In this document: positions 8,733 to 18,609 of the stretch, one piece after another | How the letters are laid out: the number at the start of each line of letters is the position of its first letter | Numbering within the stretch: position 1 is the first letter of the stretch | NCBI GenBank assembly: GCA_947473475.1 | Contig: CANJBZ010000002.1 | Coordinates: 124,001-188,000, forward strand | From: Alphaproteobacteria bacterium | Lineage (GTDB): Bacteria; Pseudomonadota; Alphaproteobacteria; Micropepsales; Micropepsaceae | Direction of reading: 5' to 3' | Length of the DNA: 64,000 nucleotides | Position numbers and translations under genes: made by a program | The notes under the pieces: model-generated | The model's input: only the letters and a program-made list of their open reading frames with translations | What the model was told of the DNA's origin: nothing | Databases searched by the model: none

Positions 8733-8768
8733 AAGAAGGCCCGGCCCGTCCGGGCCTTCTTCGTTTTT
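8733..8768 (+). terminator. intrinsic terminator after the NHL gene pair
   Basis: A 12-bp stem centred on GAAGGCCCGG / CCGGGCCTTC with a 5-nt loop, followed by TCGTTTTT, 22 bp past the stop of the second NHL gene. Confidence 0.9.
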
Positions 8769-8922
8769 GGAGCACGCGGTGACGCATTTTCGTGATCGTT
8801 ATTTCAGCTGCCGCAACTGCTTGCGGAAGCGTTACCGGAACGGCAGGCAACCCAGCGTCGCTGTAAAGGTTTACGGCGGCGGTCCGTTATTTTGATCAGC
8901 CTACTGAATTCACTATACGTCG

Positions 8923-11460
8923 CTAATACAGCCCGCCTGTCCCGGTGCCGATACTGGCCGGAGGCGAAGCGGAGGCGGCGGCAGGTTGCGCGGTACCCTG
9001 CCCCGGTTCCGCCGACGTCTGCGAGACGCCGCCGGCCGGCAGTGCCACGCCAGGATCGTCGATCTCGGACACCGCATAGCTGGAACCCGGTTCGGTCCCA
9101 GGCTTAAATCCTTCCAGGATGGAACCCGGTGAGTCCTGCGGGACAACGGCGCCCGTGAGCGGATTTGTCGGCACCATCACGATACCGTCCGGAATGCGGA
9201 ACGGAGTCGGCGGCACATCGGCAAGCGCCTCTTTCATGAAGTCGCGGAAGATCGGAGCCGCCGCCAGCGCACCCTGTTCGCCGTTGCCGAGCGTCTGGAA
9301 ATTGTCCCTTCCGATAAACACGCCGACAGCCAGATCGGGCGAGAAGCCGATGAACCATGCATCGCGGAAATCGCTGGACGTGCCCGTCTTTCCAGCCAGC
9401 GGCCGGTTGAGCACTTTAATCGCCTGACCGGTACCGCGCTGGATGACGCCTTCCAGGATCGAGACGACTTGATAGGCCGTGCGCGGATCGAGCACCTGCT
9501 CCTGATTGACATCCAGCAGCGGCTCTTCCTGGCCCTTCCACTCGGCCGGGCTGCAATCGGTGCAGTTACGCTTATCGAAACGGAACACCGTTTTCCCGTG
9601 GCGGTCCTGCACGCGATCGATCAGCGTGGGTTCAAGCTTGCGCCCGCCATTGACGAATTCGGCATAGCCGGAGGTCAATTTCAGCAGAGTGGTCACTTCG
9701 GAGCCGAGCGAATTGGCGAGATAGCGCGGCAGCTTCTTGTAGACCCCCATCCGCTCGACCGTATCGGCGATGCCGTCCATGCCGATCGTATGGGCAAGCC
9801 GGGCCGTCATCAGGTTGCGCGAGAGTTCGATGCCGCGGCGCAGCGTCGTGGGGCCGAGATACTCGCCCTCTTCATAGTTTTCAGGCGTCCACAAAGGCAG
9901 GCCCGGCCCTTGGGGGGCCGCAAAGGGGGCATCCAGAACCTTTGTGATGGGCGTGTAGCCCTGGTCGAGCGCGGTCGCATAGACGAACGGCTTGAACGTC
10001 GAACCGGGCTGACGCATCGCCTGCATGGCGCGGTCGAACTGCGAGGAGCCGTAGGAGAAGCCGCCGGACAGCGCCAAAACGTGCCCCGTGAACGGATCGA
10101 TGGCGACAATAGCGCCATTGGCCAGGGGGACTTCGCGCAGGGTGTAGGAATCGGCAGCTACGCCCTCGCCGGACATGGGCTCGACATAGACGATGTCGCC
10201 GGCCTTCAGCCGTCCCCGCGTCCAAGGTAGCTCGGCCGCGGGTATCTTTCCTTTGCTGCCGTCCTGGAGCATCAGGAATGCGTCGTCCTTCAGTTCTGTC
10301 ACGGCCGCGACGCGCCATGTATTTACGCCCGATTTGTTGGGCACGGACTTCAGCAGCGACATCCAATCGCCTTTGAGGTCGGCGTGCTTCAATGGCGCGC
10401 GGAATCCATGACGGCGGTCATAGGCCAGCAATCCCGCACGCAGTGAGCGTACGGCAATGTCCTGCAGCCTGGGATCGAGCGTCGAGCGAACTTGGAGCCC
10501 GCCGTCATACACAGTCTTCTGGCCGTATTTGTCGAATAGCGAGCGGCGCACTTCTTCGACGAAATAATCGACATCGGCGACGACCGCGCCGAATGGCCGA
10601 TTGTAGGTAATCAGGTCTTCCGCGTCGGCAGCGTCGCGCTGCTCGCGCGTGATGTAGCTGTTCTCATACATCTGCTGCAGCACGTAATTGCGCCGCCCGA
10701 TGGCCGCGTCCTTATGACGGGCGGGGCTGTAATTGGCGGGGCCCTTCGGCAATCCGGCAAGAAACGCCGTCTGCGCCAGCGACAGCTCGTCGAGCGATTT
10801 GCCGAAATAATTCGTCGCCGCAGCAGCAATGCCATAGGAGTTTTCGCCGAGGAAAATCTCATTCAGATAGAGCTCGAGAATCTGGTCCTTCGAAAACGCA
10901 TTGTCGATGCGCATCGCCAGAACCATTTCGCGAATCTTGCGCGAGAATCTCAGTTCGCTCGACAGCAGAAAATTGCGCGCCACCTGCTGCGTGATGGTGG
11001 ATGCGCCTTGCGGCCGCTTATCGGCGTTGCGCAGGTCGTTCAGGGCCGCCCGCATGATGCCGAAAACGTCAACGCCCGGATGGCTGTAGAAATTCTTGTC
11101 TTCAGCCGAGAGGAAAGCTTCTTTTACCTGGGCGGGAATTTGCGCAATGGGAACGAAGAGGCGGCGTTCGCGCGCATATTCGCCAATCAGCGTGCCGTTC
11201 CCGGCATAGACGCGCGTCGTCACCGGCGGCTCATAATGTTCCAGCGCGGCGTAACTCGGCAGGTCGCGCGTGACCCAATAGACGTAGGTCGCCGCGAGTA
11301 GAAATCCGACCAGGGTAACCGCGGCCACGCCGCCGAGCACGATATTGCGGGCGAGCTTCAACGGTGTGCGCGTAGCGCCCGGCTTTTTTGCGGTGCTGCT
11401 TTTCGGAGCGCTCTGCTTCGGCCCATTCCCGCTAGGCGGAACATATGTCTTGTTGCTCAT
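8923..11460 (-). CDS. mrcA: penicillin-binding protein 1A (class A bifunctional PBP)
   Basis: An 845-residue bitopic inner-membrane enzyme that polymerises and cross-links peptidoglycan. A cytoplasmic N-terminus precedes one membrane helix (about residues 38-62). The GT51 glycosyltransferase domain shows SAEDKNFYSHPG (catalytic Glu near 120), QGASTITQQVARN and ELYLNEIFLG. The transpeptidase domain shows RQPGSTFKPF (Ser near 487 of SxxK), ELSRNLM (SxN-like) and AGKTGTSSDF (KTG). Residues between the domains form the OB-like insertion usual for PBP1A. It follows the amidase gene with a 77-bp gap in the same direction, an arrangement common in alphaproteobacteria, where prfB often comes next; here prfB is absent. 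Confidence 0.95.
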   Translation of the reverse strand: MSNKTYVPPSGNGPKQSAPKSSTAKKPGATRTPLKLARNIVLGGVAAVTLVGFLLAATYVYWVTRDLPSYAALEHYEPPVTTRVYAGNGTLIGEYARERRLFVPIAQIPAQVKEAFLSAEDKNFYSHPGVDVFGIMRAALNDLRNADKRPQGASTITQQVARNFLLSSELRFSRKIREMVLAMRIDNAFSKDQILELYLNEIFLGENSYGIAAAATNYFGKSLDELSLAQTAFLAGLPKGPANYSPARHKDAAIGRRNYVLQQMYENSYITREQRDAADAEDLITYNRPFGAVVADVDYFVEEVRRSLFDKYGQKTVYDGGLQVRSTLDPRLQDIAVRSLRAGLLAYDRRHGFRAPLKHADLKGDWMSLLKSVPNKSGVNTWRVAAVTELKDDAFLMLQDGSKGKIPAAELPWTRGRLKAGDIVYVEPMSGEGVAADSYTLREVPLANGAIVAIDPFTGHVLALSGGFSYGSSQFDRAMQAMRQPGSTFKPFVYATALDQGYTPITKVLDAPFAAPQGPGLPLWTPENYEEGEYLGPTTLRRGIELSRNLMTARLAHTIGMDGIADTVERMGVYKKLPRYLANSLGSEVTTLLKLTSGYAEFVNGGRKLEPTLIDRVQDRHGKTVFRFDKRNCTDCSPAEWKGQEEPLLDVNQEQVLDPRTAYQVVSILEGVIQRGTGQAIKVLNRPLAGKTGTSSDFRDAWFIGFSPDLAVGVFIGRDNFQTLGNGEQGALAAAPIFRDFMKEALADVPPTPFRIPDGIVMVPTNPLTGAVVPQDSPGSILEGFKPGTEPGSSYAVSEIDDPGVALPAGGVSQTSAEPGQGTAQPAAASASPPASIGTGTGGLY

Positions 11461-11537
11461 ACTCGTCTTTCGACCTCAGCCCATGGGCCTCGCGCCCTAT
11501 TCCATAGCACCCCGAATATGCCCTGAGAAAGGCGCAC

Positions 11538-12872
11538 TTACGGGTTGGTGGCTTGACGCGGCAAAGCCTTCGTATCGCCCGTGAAATGTGCATCGATAGC
11601 TTGGGCGATGGCATTGGACACGCGCGTTCGCCAAGCCTCCGTCGCCATCTCACTCTCGTCCTTTGTATTGGTGAGATAACCCAGCTCGATCAGCGCCGCC
11701 GGAACATCGGGCGCCTTCAGCACCGCAAACCCTGCGGAACGGTGCGGGGACGCGGACTGTACGGACGTCACCCCGGGAAGCGCCGACAGAACGGTTTCGG
11801 CAAACCGCACGGACCGGTTCATCGTGTCCCGCTGGGCAAGGTCGATCAAAATGGTGGCGACGGGGTTGTTTTCTCCGGACAGGTCCACGCCCGCTATGAT
11901 GTCGGACATGTTCTCTTTTTCCGCGAGGTTGCCGGCTTCGCGGTCGGAGGCGGCCTCGGACAAGGTGTACACGGACGCACCCCGGATTTCGCGGTGATCG
12001 TTCGAATCGGCATGTAGCGAAACGAAGAGATCCCCATGCGCGGCGCGTCCCATGTTCACGCGTTCGCGCAGCGGAATGAAAACGTCGCCATCGCGCGTGA
12101 GTTGCACCCGATAGCGCCCGGTCGCCTCAAGGGATTTTCGTAAAGTCCGCGCAACGGAAAGGACCAAGTCCTTCTCCACAATGCCGTTCGGGCTGTGGGT
12201 GCCGGGGTCGATACCCCCGTGACCAGGATCGATAATGACGACCCGTTTACCGGCAGGCGCGCGAGGAGAAACAGGGATCGGTGCTGACATTGGCTGCATA
12301 CCCGCCGGCCAGCCCGCATTCGCGGCGAAATCGGTCGCGGTCGTCGGGCCAAGGTCCAGAACCACTCGAAAGCCCGCCCCCCCCTCCGGCGGCAGGGTCT
12401 GAGGCGTTGCGAACTTCACCGGCTTATTCAAATCCACGATGAGGCGCCCATTGCCTTTGCGGAATTGCCCGTAGCGATATGCCTTAACGGCGCCCTTGCC
12501 CGACGGCCGGGTCGGATCGGGCATGCGCCAGAGAACATCGGGCATATCCACAATCACGCGGTTGGGCCCGGCGAGCGTGAAGGCGCGCACATCCACAGGA
12601 TCGCTGAATTCCAGGGTAAAGCGCGAATTTTTGCCGTCTTCTGTGAGCTTAAGCCCAATCACCACGGGCAGGCTCACGGTTGGCCCTGCCAAGCCCCGCT
12701 CCCGAAGCAAGGCCCCAATGGGATCGGAGTCCCCCTGTGCCGCCGTGGACGCCCGTTGCGGCTTCGGCACGGGAATAGGCGTGGCGGCCAAGGCTGTCTG
12801 CCCCACAGCAAAAGCAACGCCGAGGAAGGCGGCCCAAAGGCGTAGCAGGCGTCCGTACCGGACCAAGCTCAT
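11538..12872 (-). CDS. amiC: periplasmic N-acetylmuramoyl-L-alanine amidase with AMIN domain
   Basis: A 444-residue exported amidase that cleaves the lactyl-L-alanine bond of peptidoglycan, usually at the septum. A signal peptide covers the first 30 residues (LWAAFLGVAFAVGQTALA). The AMIN targeting domain spans about residues 70-185, followed by a Pro-rich linker. The Amidase_3 catalytic domain begins near residue 209 with VVIIDPGHGGIDPG, and its zinc ligands are that His, the Glu in GIVEKD, and the His of SLHADSND; the catalytic Glu is in ALIELGYL. It is the first gene of an amiC-mrcA unit, divergent from rne with a 587-bp intergenic region. Confidence 0.92.
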   Translation of the reverse strand: MSLVRYGRLLRLWAAFLGVAFAVGQTALAATPIPVPKPQRASTAAQGDSDPIGALLRERGLAGPTVSLPVVIGLKLTEDGKNSRFTLEFSDPVDVRAFTLAGPNRVIVDMPDVLWRMPDPTRPSGKGAVKAYRYGQFRKGNGRLIVDLNKPVKFATPQTLPPEGGAGFRVVLDLGPTTATDFAANAGWPAGMQPMSAPIPVSPRAPAGKRVVIIDPGHGGIDPGTHSPNGIVEKDLVLSVARTLRKSLEATGRYRVQLTRDGDVFIPLRERVNMGRAAHGDLFVSLHADSNDHREIRGASVYTLSEAASDREAGNLAEKENMSDIIAGVDLSGENNPVATILIDLAQRDTMNRSVRFAETVLSALPGVTSVQSASPHRSAGFAVLKAPDVPAALIELGYLTNTKDESEMATEAWRTRVSNAIAQAIDAHFTGDTKALPRQATNP

Positions 12873-13459
12873 TCGTTAACGCGCCTTTTCCAGCGAATCC
12901 CGTATTTTAAGCAATCTCGCGTCGAAGCATTTATACTTCGTTAGCGAATAGCCTCTAAATCGTTTTTGCGGTTGCGAGAGGCATCTCCCGTAAAATTGCG
13001 GATTTGCTCCGCAGCCAAGGCAATGACGTGAAGCCCCTTGCTAGCGACGGCAAGCGCCAATAGAAAGACTGATCGGCCTTTAAGGATACGAGTCGCGAGC
13101 GGCCGTTTCTTAGGGCCAAGGGATTATCCGCCGTCCCTGACGTTTCTCGGAGCTGAAGGAAGCGGACATCCAAAGAAACCCGCAATTGCGGCGACGCAAG
13201 CGCGGCCTAAAGGATACCGCCGGTCCAAGCGCAGACGCACCGAAGCGTGGCGCGCAAACCGGTCAAAACAATATGGCTGGCACTGTAAAGATTCGCGCGC
13301 AGCTCGGCACCCCAAAGGGGTGGTCTTGCGCGTGGCTGGCCCCTTCGCAGATTTCTTCCCTTTCATTCCACACCCGGCGCCCTCTGCCGCTCGAAGATGC
13401 CCGCGCGACTTGCGCGAGCGCTCGCGTGCAGCGGCGGACACGCGCCCACGGAGTATTCT
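12873..13459. other. intergenic region between amiC and rne; probable long rne leader
   Basis: 587 bp between divergent genes with no coding signal I can support. RNase E mRNAs often have long structured 5' leaders that the enzyme cleaves to control its own level, so much of this stretch may be rne leader. A weak promoter-like pair facing rne is TTGCTA at about 13036 with TAGAAA 17 bp on; it is not convincing alone. The rne start is preceded by GGAG at 13450-13453. Confidence 0.45.
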
Positions 13460-16345
13460 ATGCCCAAACGCATGCTTATCGACTCAAGCCACCCGGAAGA
13501 AACCCGGGTGGTCATTCTCGACGGTAACAAAGTCGAAGAATTCGACTTTGAAGCCGCCACAAAACGCCCGCTGAAGGGCAACATCTACCTTGCTAAAGTT
13601 ACGCGCGTAGAGCCGTCTCTTCAGGCCGCCTTTGTCGAATATGGTGGCAACCGCCAGGGTTTCCTGGCCTTCTCCGAAATTCACCCGGACTATTACCAAA
13701 TACCCGTCGCGGACCGGATCGCGCTGCTGGAAGCGCAAGCCCAGCGTATGATGGCCGATGAGGATTTCGACGCCGTCGAGACCGCAAAACCGGGGACAAA
13801 ATCCAGCGCCTCGGATACCGGACAGTCCGAAGATCAAGAAGATCAAGAAGATCAAGAAGATCAAGAAGATCAAGAAGAAGAAGAAGAAGAAGTAGACCCC
13901 GAAGCCGAGGGTGATGATCACACGGCGGCCGAGGCACACGACGACGAAACGCACATCCATCATGGCAGCGACCATTCCGAGCACGTTCATGACGATCAGC
14001 CGCACAGCGCTGAAGGCAGTTCGTCGATAAATTCCGAAGGCTCCGCATCCGGCGACTCCGTTGCCGCCGAAGGCAGCGCGGACGATCATCCGTCGACGCA
14101 TGATGATGCGGCACGCGGCGAGGAGACTTCAGCGGCTTCGCAGTCCTCGTCCGAAGAACAGCACGGTGAGCCCTCGCTGGTGCAAGCCGAAGTGACGGGT
14201 GCGCCCACGGTCCAAGAACGCCGCGGAACGCGCCAGAACGACCGCGACCGTCCCCGGCCCCGCCGCCGCCAGTACAAAATTCAAGAGGTCATCAAGCGCC
14301 GGCAGATCATGCTGATCCAGGTCGTCAAAGAAGAGCGCGGCAACAAAGGCGCCTCGCTGACGACGTTCATGTCCCTTGCGGGCCGCTATTGCGTACTGAT
14401 GCCGAACACGCCGCGCGGCGGCGGCATCTCGCGAAAAATCACCAATGCCGCGGACCGCAAGCGCCTCAAAGGCGCGGCGCAGTCGCTTGAATTGCCTGAG
14501 GGCATGGGACTGATTATCCGCACCGCGGGCGCCAACCGGACCAAGCTGGAAATCAAGCGGGACTACGAATACCTGCTGCGGCTGTGGGACACGGTGCGCG
14601 AGCTGACGCTGCAATCCAACGCACCTGCGCTGGTTTACGAGGAAGGCAGCCTCATCAAGCGTGTCATCCGCGATCTCTACAGCAAGGATATTTCCGAAGT
14701 CGTGGTCGAGGGCGAGACCGGCTATCGCGACGCCAAGGACTTCATGCGCATGCTCATGCCGAGCCATGCGAAAAACGTAAAGCCCTACAAAGAACCGCTG
14801 CCATTGTTTCAGCGCTTCCAGGTTGAGGCGCAACTCGACGCGATGTTCAGCCCGGTCGTGACTCTGCGCTCCGGTGGATACATCGTTATCAATCAGACGG
14901 AAGCGCTGGTATCCATCGACGTGAACTCGGGCAAAGCCACGCGCGAGCATTCGATCGAAGACACCGCCTACAAGACCAATCTCGAAGCCGCCGATGAAAT
15001 CGGCCGGCAATTGCGTCTGCGCGATCTCGCCGGCCTCATCGTGATCGATTTCATCGACATGGAGGACAGCAAGAACGACCGCAATGTCGAGAAGCGTTTG
15101 CACAATGCGGTCCGCACCGATCGTGCGCGAATCCAGATCGGCAAGATCAGCCAGTTCGGCCTCTTGGAGATGTCGCGGCAGCGTCTGCGCGCCGGCGTGC
15201 TGGCCGGGTCAACCATCACCTGCCCGCATTGCGCCGGACAGGGAATCATCCGGTCCGTGGAATCGGCGGCGCTGCGCCTGCTGCGTGCGCTTGAAGAGGA
15301 AGGCCAGAAACAGCCCGCCGCGAATGTGTCGGTGCGAGCGCCCGAGGACGTGACGATCTACACGCTGAATCAGAAGCGGCGCGAAATTTTCCGTATCGAA
15401 GAAACCTACGATCTCGCCATCTCCTTCGACCCGCAAGTACACATGATGGGCGGAAGTTTTGAAATCGAGCGCACGGGCGTACGCATCCCAACCCCACGGA
15501 AGGCCCTTCCTGTCTCGGTCGACGCCGGCTTCCCCGAAGCCGAAGAAGAAGAAGCGCCCGAGGCGGATGTCACGATTGTGGAGGCGCCGGCAGAAGCCGC
15601 CGCTGTTACAACACAGCCTTCACAGGACGGCGAACAGGGCAATGGCGATGGACGCGGGCGCAAGCGCCGCCGCCGCCGCCGCGGCGGACGCGGCCGCAAC
15701 GGTTCGCAACAGCAGGCGGGCTCCGAGTTCGAGGGCGAGCAGCGCCCCGGCGAAGGTGGCGCCGCAGGCCTGGACGCTTCCGCCGAAGGTTCAGGCGGCG
15801 GCGACGAGCAAGACGGGCAAGACGGCGATGCCGGGGCTGAAGAGGCTACCGAAGGGCAAGGGCAGGAAACCCGGCAAACCGGACCGGATGCGGCATCGGA
15901 AGAAGCCAATGAAAAACGCCGCCGCCGCCGCCGTCGCGGCCGCCGCGGCCGCCGCCGGGATGGCGAGTCGACCCAGGCGGGAAGCGAAGGCGAGTCTCTC
16001 CAAGCTGCCGATAGCATTCAGGCCGCTGACACCGCTGAACCGCAACAGGAACAGCACGACATCGTTCCGAACGCCGAATCCTCGCCCTTGTGGTCGCTCA
16101 ACGACCAAGCGTCTTCGCCCTCTGCGCCGGCCATGGCGGAGCCGCTGCCCGTAGCGGCTGCGGAAACGATCAAAGAACCCAGAAAAGTCGATGCGGCGGC
16201 GCCGGTTGTCGAGGCCGAAGCGGCCTCTTCTCCGCAAGATGCTACTCCCATCGCGCCTGAAGAGACCGCTCCAGAGGAGGTTCCGGTGGACGAAACCCCA
16301 CATGATGCCCGTAAAGGCTGGTGGCAGAGGCGGTTCAAAGGCTGA
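13460..16345 (+). CDS. rne: ribonuclease E, with a large acidic/His-rich insertion in the S1 region
   Basis: A 961-residue endoribonuclease that starts mRNA decay and rRNA/tRNA processing. Residues 1-100 begin the S1 RNA-binding domain (RVVILDGNK ... NIYLAKVTRVEPSLQAAFVEYGG). Between about residues 100 and 265 lies an Asp/Glu/His-rich insertion before the domain resumes at QEVIKRRQIMLIQVVKEERG. The DNase I-like catalytic core shows LVSIDVNSGKA and LIVIDFIDMED, holding the two metal-binding Asp; the zinc-link is TCPHCAGQG. The C-terminal half has two Arg-rich blocks (GRKRRRRRRGGRG and [15 protein letters not shown]), probable RNA or degradosome contact regions. I use the ATG at 13460 (GGAG upstream, conserved MPKRMLID); the frame extends to 13397. 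Confidence 0.95.
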   Translation: MPKRMLIDSSHPEETRVVILDGNKVEEFDFEAATKRPLKGNIYLAKVTRVEPSLQAAFVEYGGNRQGFLAFSEIHPDYYQIPVADRIALLEAQAQRMMADEDFDAVETAKPGTKSSASDTGQSEDQEDQEDQEDQEDQEEEEEEVDPEAEGDDHTAAEAHDDETHIHHGSDHSEHVHDDQPHSAEGSSSINSEGSASGDSVAAEGSADDHPSTHDDAARGEETSAASQSSSEEQHGEPSLVQAEVTGAPTVQERRGTRQNDRDRPRPRRRQYKIQEVIKRRQIMLIQVVKEERGNKGASLTTFMSLAGRYCVLMPNTPRGGGISRKITNAADRKRLKGAAQSLELPEGMGLIIRTAGANRTKLEIKRDYEYLLRLWDTVRELTLQSNAPALVYEEGSLIKRVIRDLYSKDISEVVVEGETGYRDAKDFMRMLMPSHAKNVKPYKEPLPLFQRFQVEAQLDAMFSPVVTLRSGGYIVINQTEALVSIDVNSGKATREHSIEDTAYKTNLEAADEIGRQLRLRDLAGLIVIDFIDMEDSKNDRNVEKRLHNAVRTDRARIQIGKISQFGLLEMSRQRLRAGVLAGSTITCPHCAGQGIIRSVESAALRLLRALEEEGQKQPAANVSVRAPEDVTIYTLNQKRREIFRIEETYDLAISFDPQVHMMGGSFEIERTGVRIPTPRKALPVSVDAGFPEAEEEEAPEADVTIVEAPAEAAAVTTQPSQDGEQGNGDGRGRKRRRRRRGGRGRNGSQQQAGSEFEGEQRPGEGGAAGLDASAEGSGGGDEQDGQDGDAGAEEATEGQGQETRQTGPDAASEEANEKRRRRRRRGRRGRRRDGESTQAGSEGESLQAADSIQAADTAEPQQEQHDIVPNAESSPLWSLNDQASSPSAPAMAEPLPVAAAETIKEPRKVDAAAPVVEAEAASSPQDATPIAPEETAPEEVPVDETPHDARKGWWQRRFKG
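13829..13891 (+). repeat. in-frame tandem repeat inside rne (five 9-bp units plus six GAA triplets)
   Basis: Five exact copies of GAAGATCAA (13829-13873) followed by six GAA triplets (13874-13891). They encode (Glu-Asp-Gln)x5 then Glu x6 in the insertion of RNase E. Units are multiples of three, so copy-number change would keep the frame. Confidence 0.95.
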
Positions 16346-16462
16346 GGCAGGCAAAGGGCTTGCCCGGAGATAACAGGGAAATCATGGTCCCCGCCATTGA
16401 CGGGGTGGGACGCGAATCCTACCGTCCCCCCCGTAGGGGTTTGTTCAATGGAGTAGGCATCG

Positions 16463-17848
16463 GTGAAAGGTAGACTTTCCCGTCTCCGGCCCCTGTTTGG
16501 CCTGATCGTAGCCGGTCTTTTGCTGGCGACGTTTGTCGCCATCCCCTCCTATACCGCGCGCGCCCAGGGCGGCTTGGCCTTGATCCGCGACACGGAGACC
16601 GAGCGGGTCCTTCGCGGTTATCTCGATCCCATCCTGATCGTTGCCGGTCTGAGTCCGACGTCGGTCCGCCTGCATCTGGTGAACGACCCTTCTATCAACG
16701 CCTTTGTCGCCGAAGGTCAGAACATGTTTCTGAACACCGGCATCCTGATGGCGCTGGATAAGCCCAACCAGATCACCGGCGTCATAGCGCACGAAACCGG
16801 CCACATGGCCGACGGACATCTAATCCGGGCGCAAGCCGGCATGAAGGCCGCGACCGTACCGTTATTGTTGTCGATGGCCGTAGGTGTGGCCGCGATGATT
16901 GCCGGCGCGGGCGATGCCGGCCAGGCCATTCTGATGGCCGGACAGCAAATAGCGGAGCGCACGTTCCTCGCCTTCTCGCGTACTCAGGAATCCGCGGCCG
17001 ATCAGGCCGGCATGCGTTACCTCACCGCGACGCACCAGTCCGGCATGGGCATGGTGGAGGTGTTCAAGAAGTTTGAGAACCAGGAAATCCTTTCGGCGCG
17101 GCGTTCCGATCCGTTCGCGCAAACGCACCCTGCGCCCACGGACCGCATTTCCGCCCTTCAGTCGCTCGTGGACGCATCGCCTTACCGCGACATCAAAGAC
17201 AGCCCGGAATCGCAATATGCCTGGGACATGATGCGGGCCAAGCTGCGCGGTTACATTCAACGTCCGGAATTTACGCTGCGCCAGTACCCGCTGTCCGACA
17301 CGAGCAAAGCCGGCCGTTACGCCCGCGCCATGGCCTATTTCAAAGAGCCCAATATGAAGATGGCGCTCGGCGAAATCGAAGGCCTGCTGAAAGACGAGCC
17401 CGACAATCCTTACTTTCTGGAGATGTACGGCCAGATCAACGTCGAGATGGGCAAGGTCAATGAAGGCATAGAGCCCTATCGCCGCGCCGTGCAGATTCTC
17501 CCCGATGCACCGCTGATCCGCATCGCGCTGGCAGCAGCGTTGCTTGGTAGCGAGAACCCCAAATACACCGCCGAGGCCGCGCAGGAACTGCAAACCGCCC
17601 TCAGCCAGGATTACGACGAATCCTTCGGATGGTATGAACTGGCGCAGGCCTATGGCCGGCTCGGGCAAACCGGCAAAGCAGAATTGGCCACGGCCGAACG
17701 GTATTTCGCCATCGATGCTTTCCCGCAGGCAATGCAGTTCGCAGGGAGAGCCCAGCGGCAATTGCAGCCAGGCTCGACCGATTGGCAACGCGCCACCGAT
17801 ATTCTAGCAATCGCGCAAACCCAGCAGAAAAACCAAAGAGACCGATGA
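16463..17848 (+). CDS. periplasmic M48-family zinc metalloprotease with TPR region (BepA-like)
   Basis: A 461-residue protease probably acting in outer-membrane protein quality control, by analogy with BepA. A signal peptide covers residues 1-34 (LIVAGLLLATFVAIPSYTARAQ). The zinc motif is HETGH near residue 113 in IAHETGHMADGH, with a third ligand Glu in TQESAADQAGMRYL. After residue 270 the sequence turns into TPR-like helical repeats (ALGEIEGLLKDEPDNPYFLEM ... GKVNEGIEPYRRAVQILPD). The start is a GTG at 16463; an upstream ATG at 16449 runs into a stop at once. Its stop overlaps the start of the DsbA-like gene, so the two are translationally coupled. Confidence 0.88.
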   Translation: MKGRLSRLRPLFGLIVAGLLLATFVAIPSYTARAQGGLALIRDTETERVLRGYLDPILIVAGLSPTSVRLHLVNDPSINAFVAEGQNMFLNTGILMALDKPNQITGVIAHETGHMADGHLIRAQAGMKAATVPLLLSMAVGVAAMIAGAGDAGQAILMAGQQIAERTFLAFSRTQESAADQAGMRYLTATHQSGMGMVEVFKKFENQEILSARRSDPFAQTHPAPTDRISALQSLVDASPYRDIKDSPESQYAWDMMRAKLRGYIQRPEFTLRQYPLSDTSKAGRYARAMAYFKEPNMKMALGEIEGLLKDEPDNPYFLEMYGQINVEMGKVNEGIEPYRRAVQILPDAPLIRIALAAALLGSENPKYTAEAAQELQTALSQDYDESFGWYELAQAYGRLGQTGKAELATAERYFAIDAFPQAMQFAGRAQRQLQPGSTDWQRATDILAIAQTQQKNQRDR

Positions 17849-18609
17849 TGGACGTGAAGAACACCCTGAAAATGGCCGTTGGCGGTGTCGCGCTGTTCGC
17901 GCTGGGCGCCGGAATAACCGCTGCCGCGACCGGAATGATCTCTGTCGGCCCTCCGAACCGCGCGCAAATCGAAACGGTGGTTCACGACTACCTCGTGTCC
18001 CACCCGGAAATTCTCGTCGAAGTTTCGCAGCGGCTCGACAACCAGCAAGCCGTAACCGAAGACAAAGCGCGCACCGACGCATTGTTCAATATCGGCACCA
18101 AAGCGTTGCTCGATCCGAAAGTGGCTTATGTCGCCGGCCCGGCAAACGCGAAAGTCACTGTCGCCGAATTTTTCGATTACCGCTGCCCGCACTGCAAAGC
18201 TTCGATGGCAGCTATGCGGCATCTGATCGACGGCAATCCCAACGTGCGGGTCGCCTTCATCGAACGGCCCATTCTGACAGCCGATTCCATGGTTGCCGCC
18301 CAGGCCGCGGTGGCCGCACGCCGTCAGGGCGACAAATACGTGCCGTTCCACTTCGCGCTGATGGCGACGAATGGCGAACTACCCAAAGACCGCATCTTGG
18401 ACATCGCCAAGAGCGTCGGTCTCGACACGGCGAAGCTGGAAAAGGACATGACCGATCCCGAAGTTCTGGCGTCGGTGAAAGCGTCAAACGAACTCGCCAA
18501 CAAACTGCACTTCAACGGCACGCCCACCTTTGTCATCAACGACAAGATCATTGTGGGCGAGCTGAACGAACAGCAGCTTCAAGAGCTGGCAGGCCAAATC
18601 AAAGGCTGA
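17845..18609 (+). CDS. DsbA-family thiol:disulfide oxidoreductase, membrane-anchored
   Basis: About 254 residues. An N-terminal hydrophobic segment (residues 10-33) anchors or exports the protein to the periplasm. The thioredoxin fold carries the active site CPHC (residues 113-116 counted from the second Met) in EFFDYRCPHCKASM, and the cis-proline loop appears as NGTPTFVIND near residue 228. An alpha-helical N-terminal extension (residues 36-80) of the type found in ScsC/BdbD-like proteins may mediate oligomerisation. ATG codons at 17845 and 17848 both fit; the first overlaps the TGA of the M48 gene. The 3' end overlaps the convergent aminotransferase gene by 11 bp. Confidence 0.88.
   Translation: MMDVKNTLKMAVGGVALFALGAGITAAATGMISVGPPNRAQIETVVHDYLVSHPEILVEVSQRLDNQQAVTEDKARTDALFNIGTKALLDPKVAYVAGPANAKVTVAEFFDYRCPHCKASMAAMRHLIDGNPNVRVAFIERPILTADSMVAAQAAVAARRQGDKYVPFHFALMATNGELPKDRILDIAKSVGLDTAKLEKDMTDPEVLASVKASNELANKLHFNGTPTFVINDKIIVGELNEQQLQELAGQIKG

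Noticed and set aside
16380-16440. G/C-rich hairpins after rne as a terminator
   Set aside because: Stems are imperfect and no T-run follows; the next gene may simply be read on.
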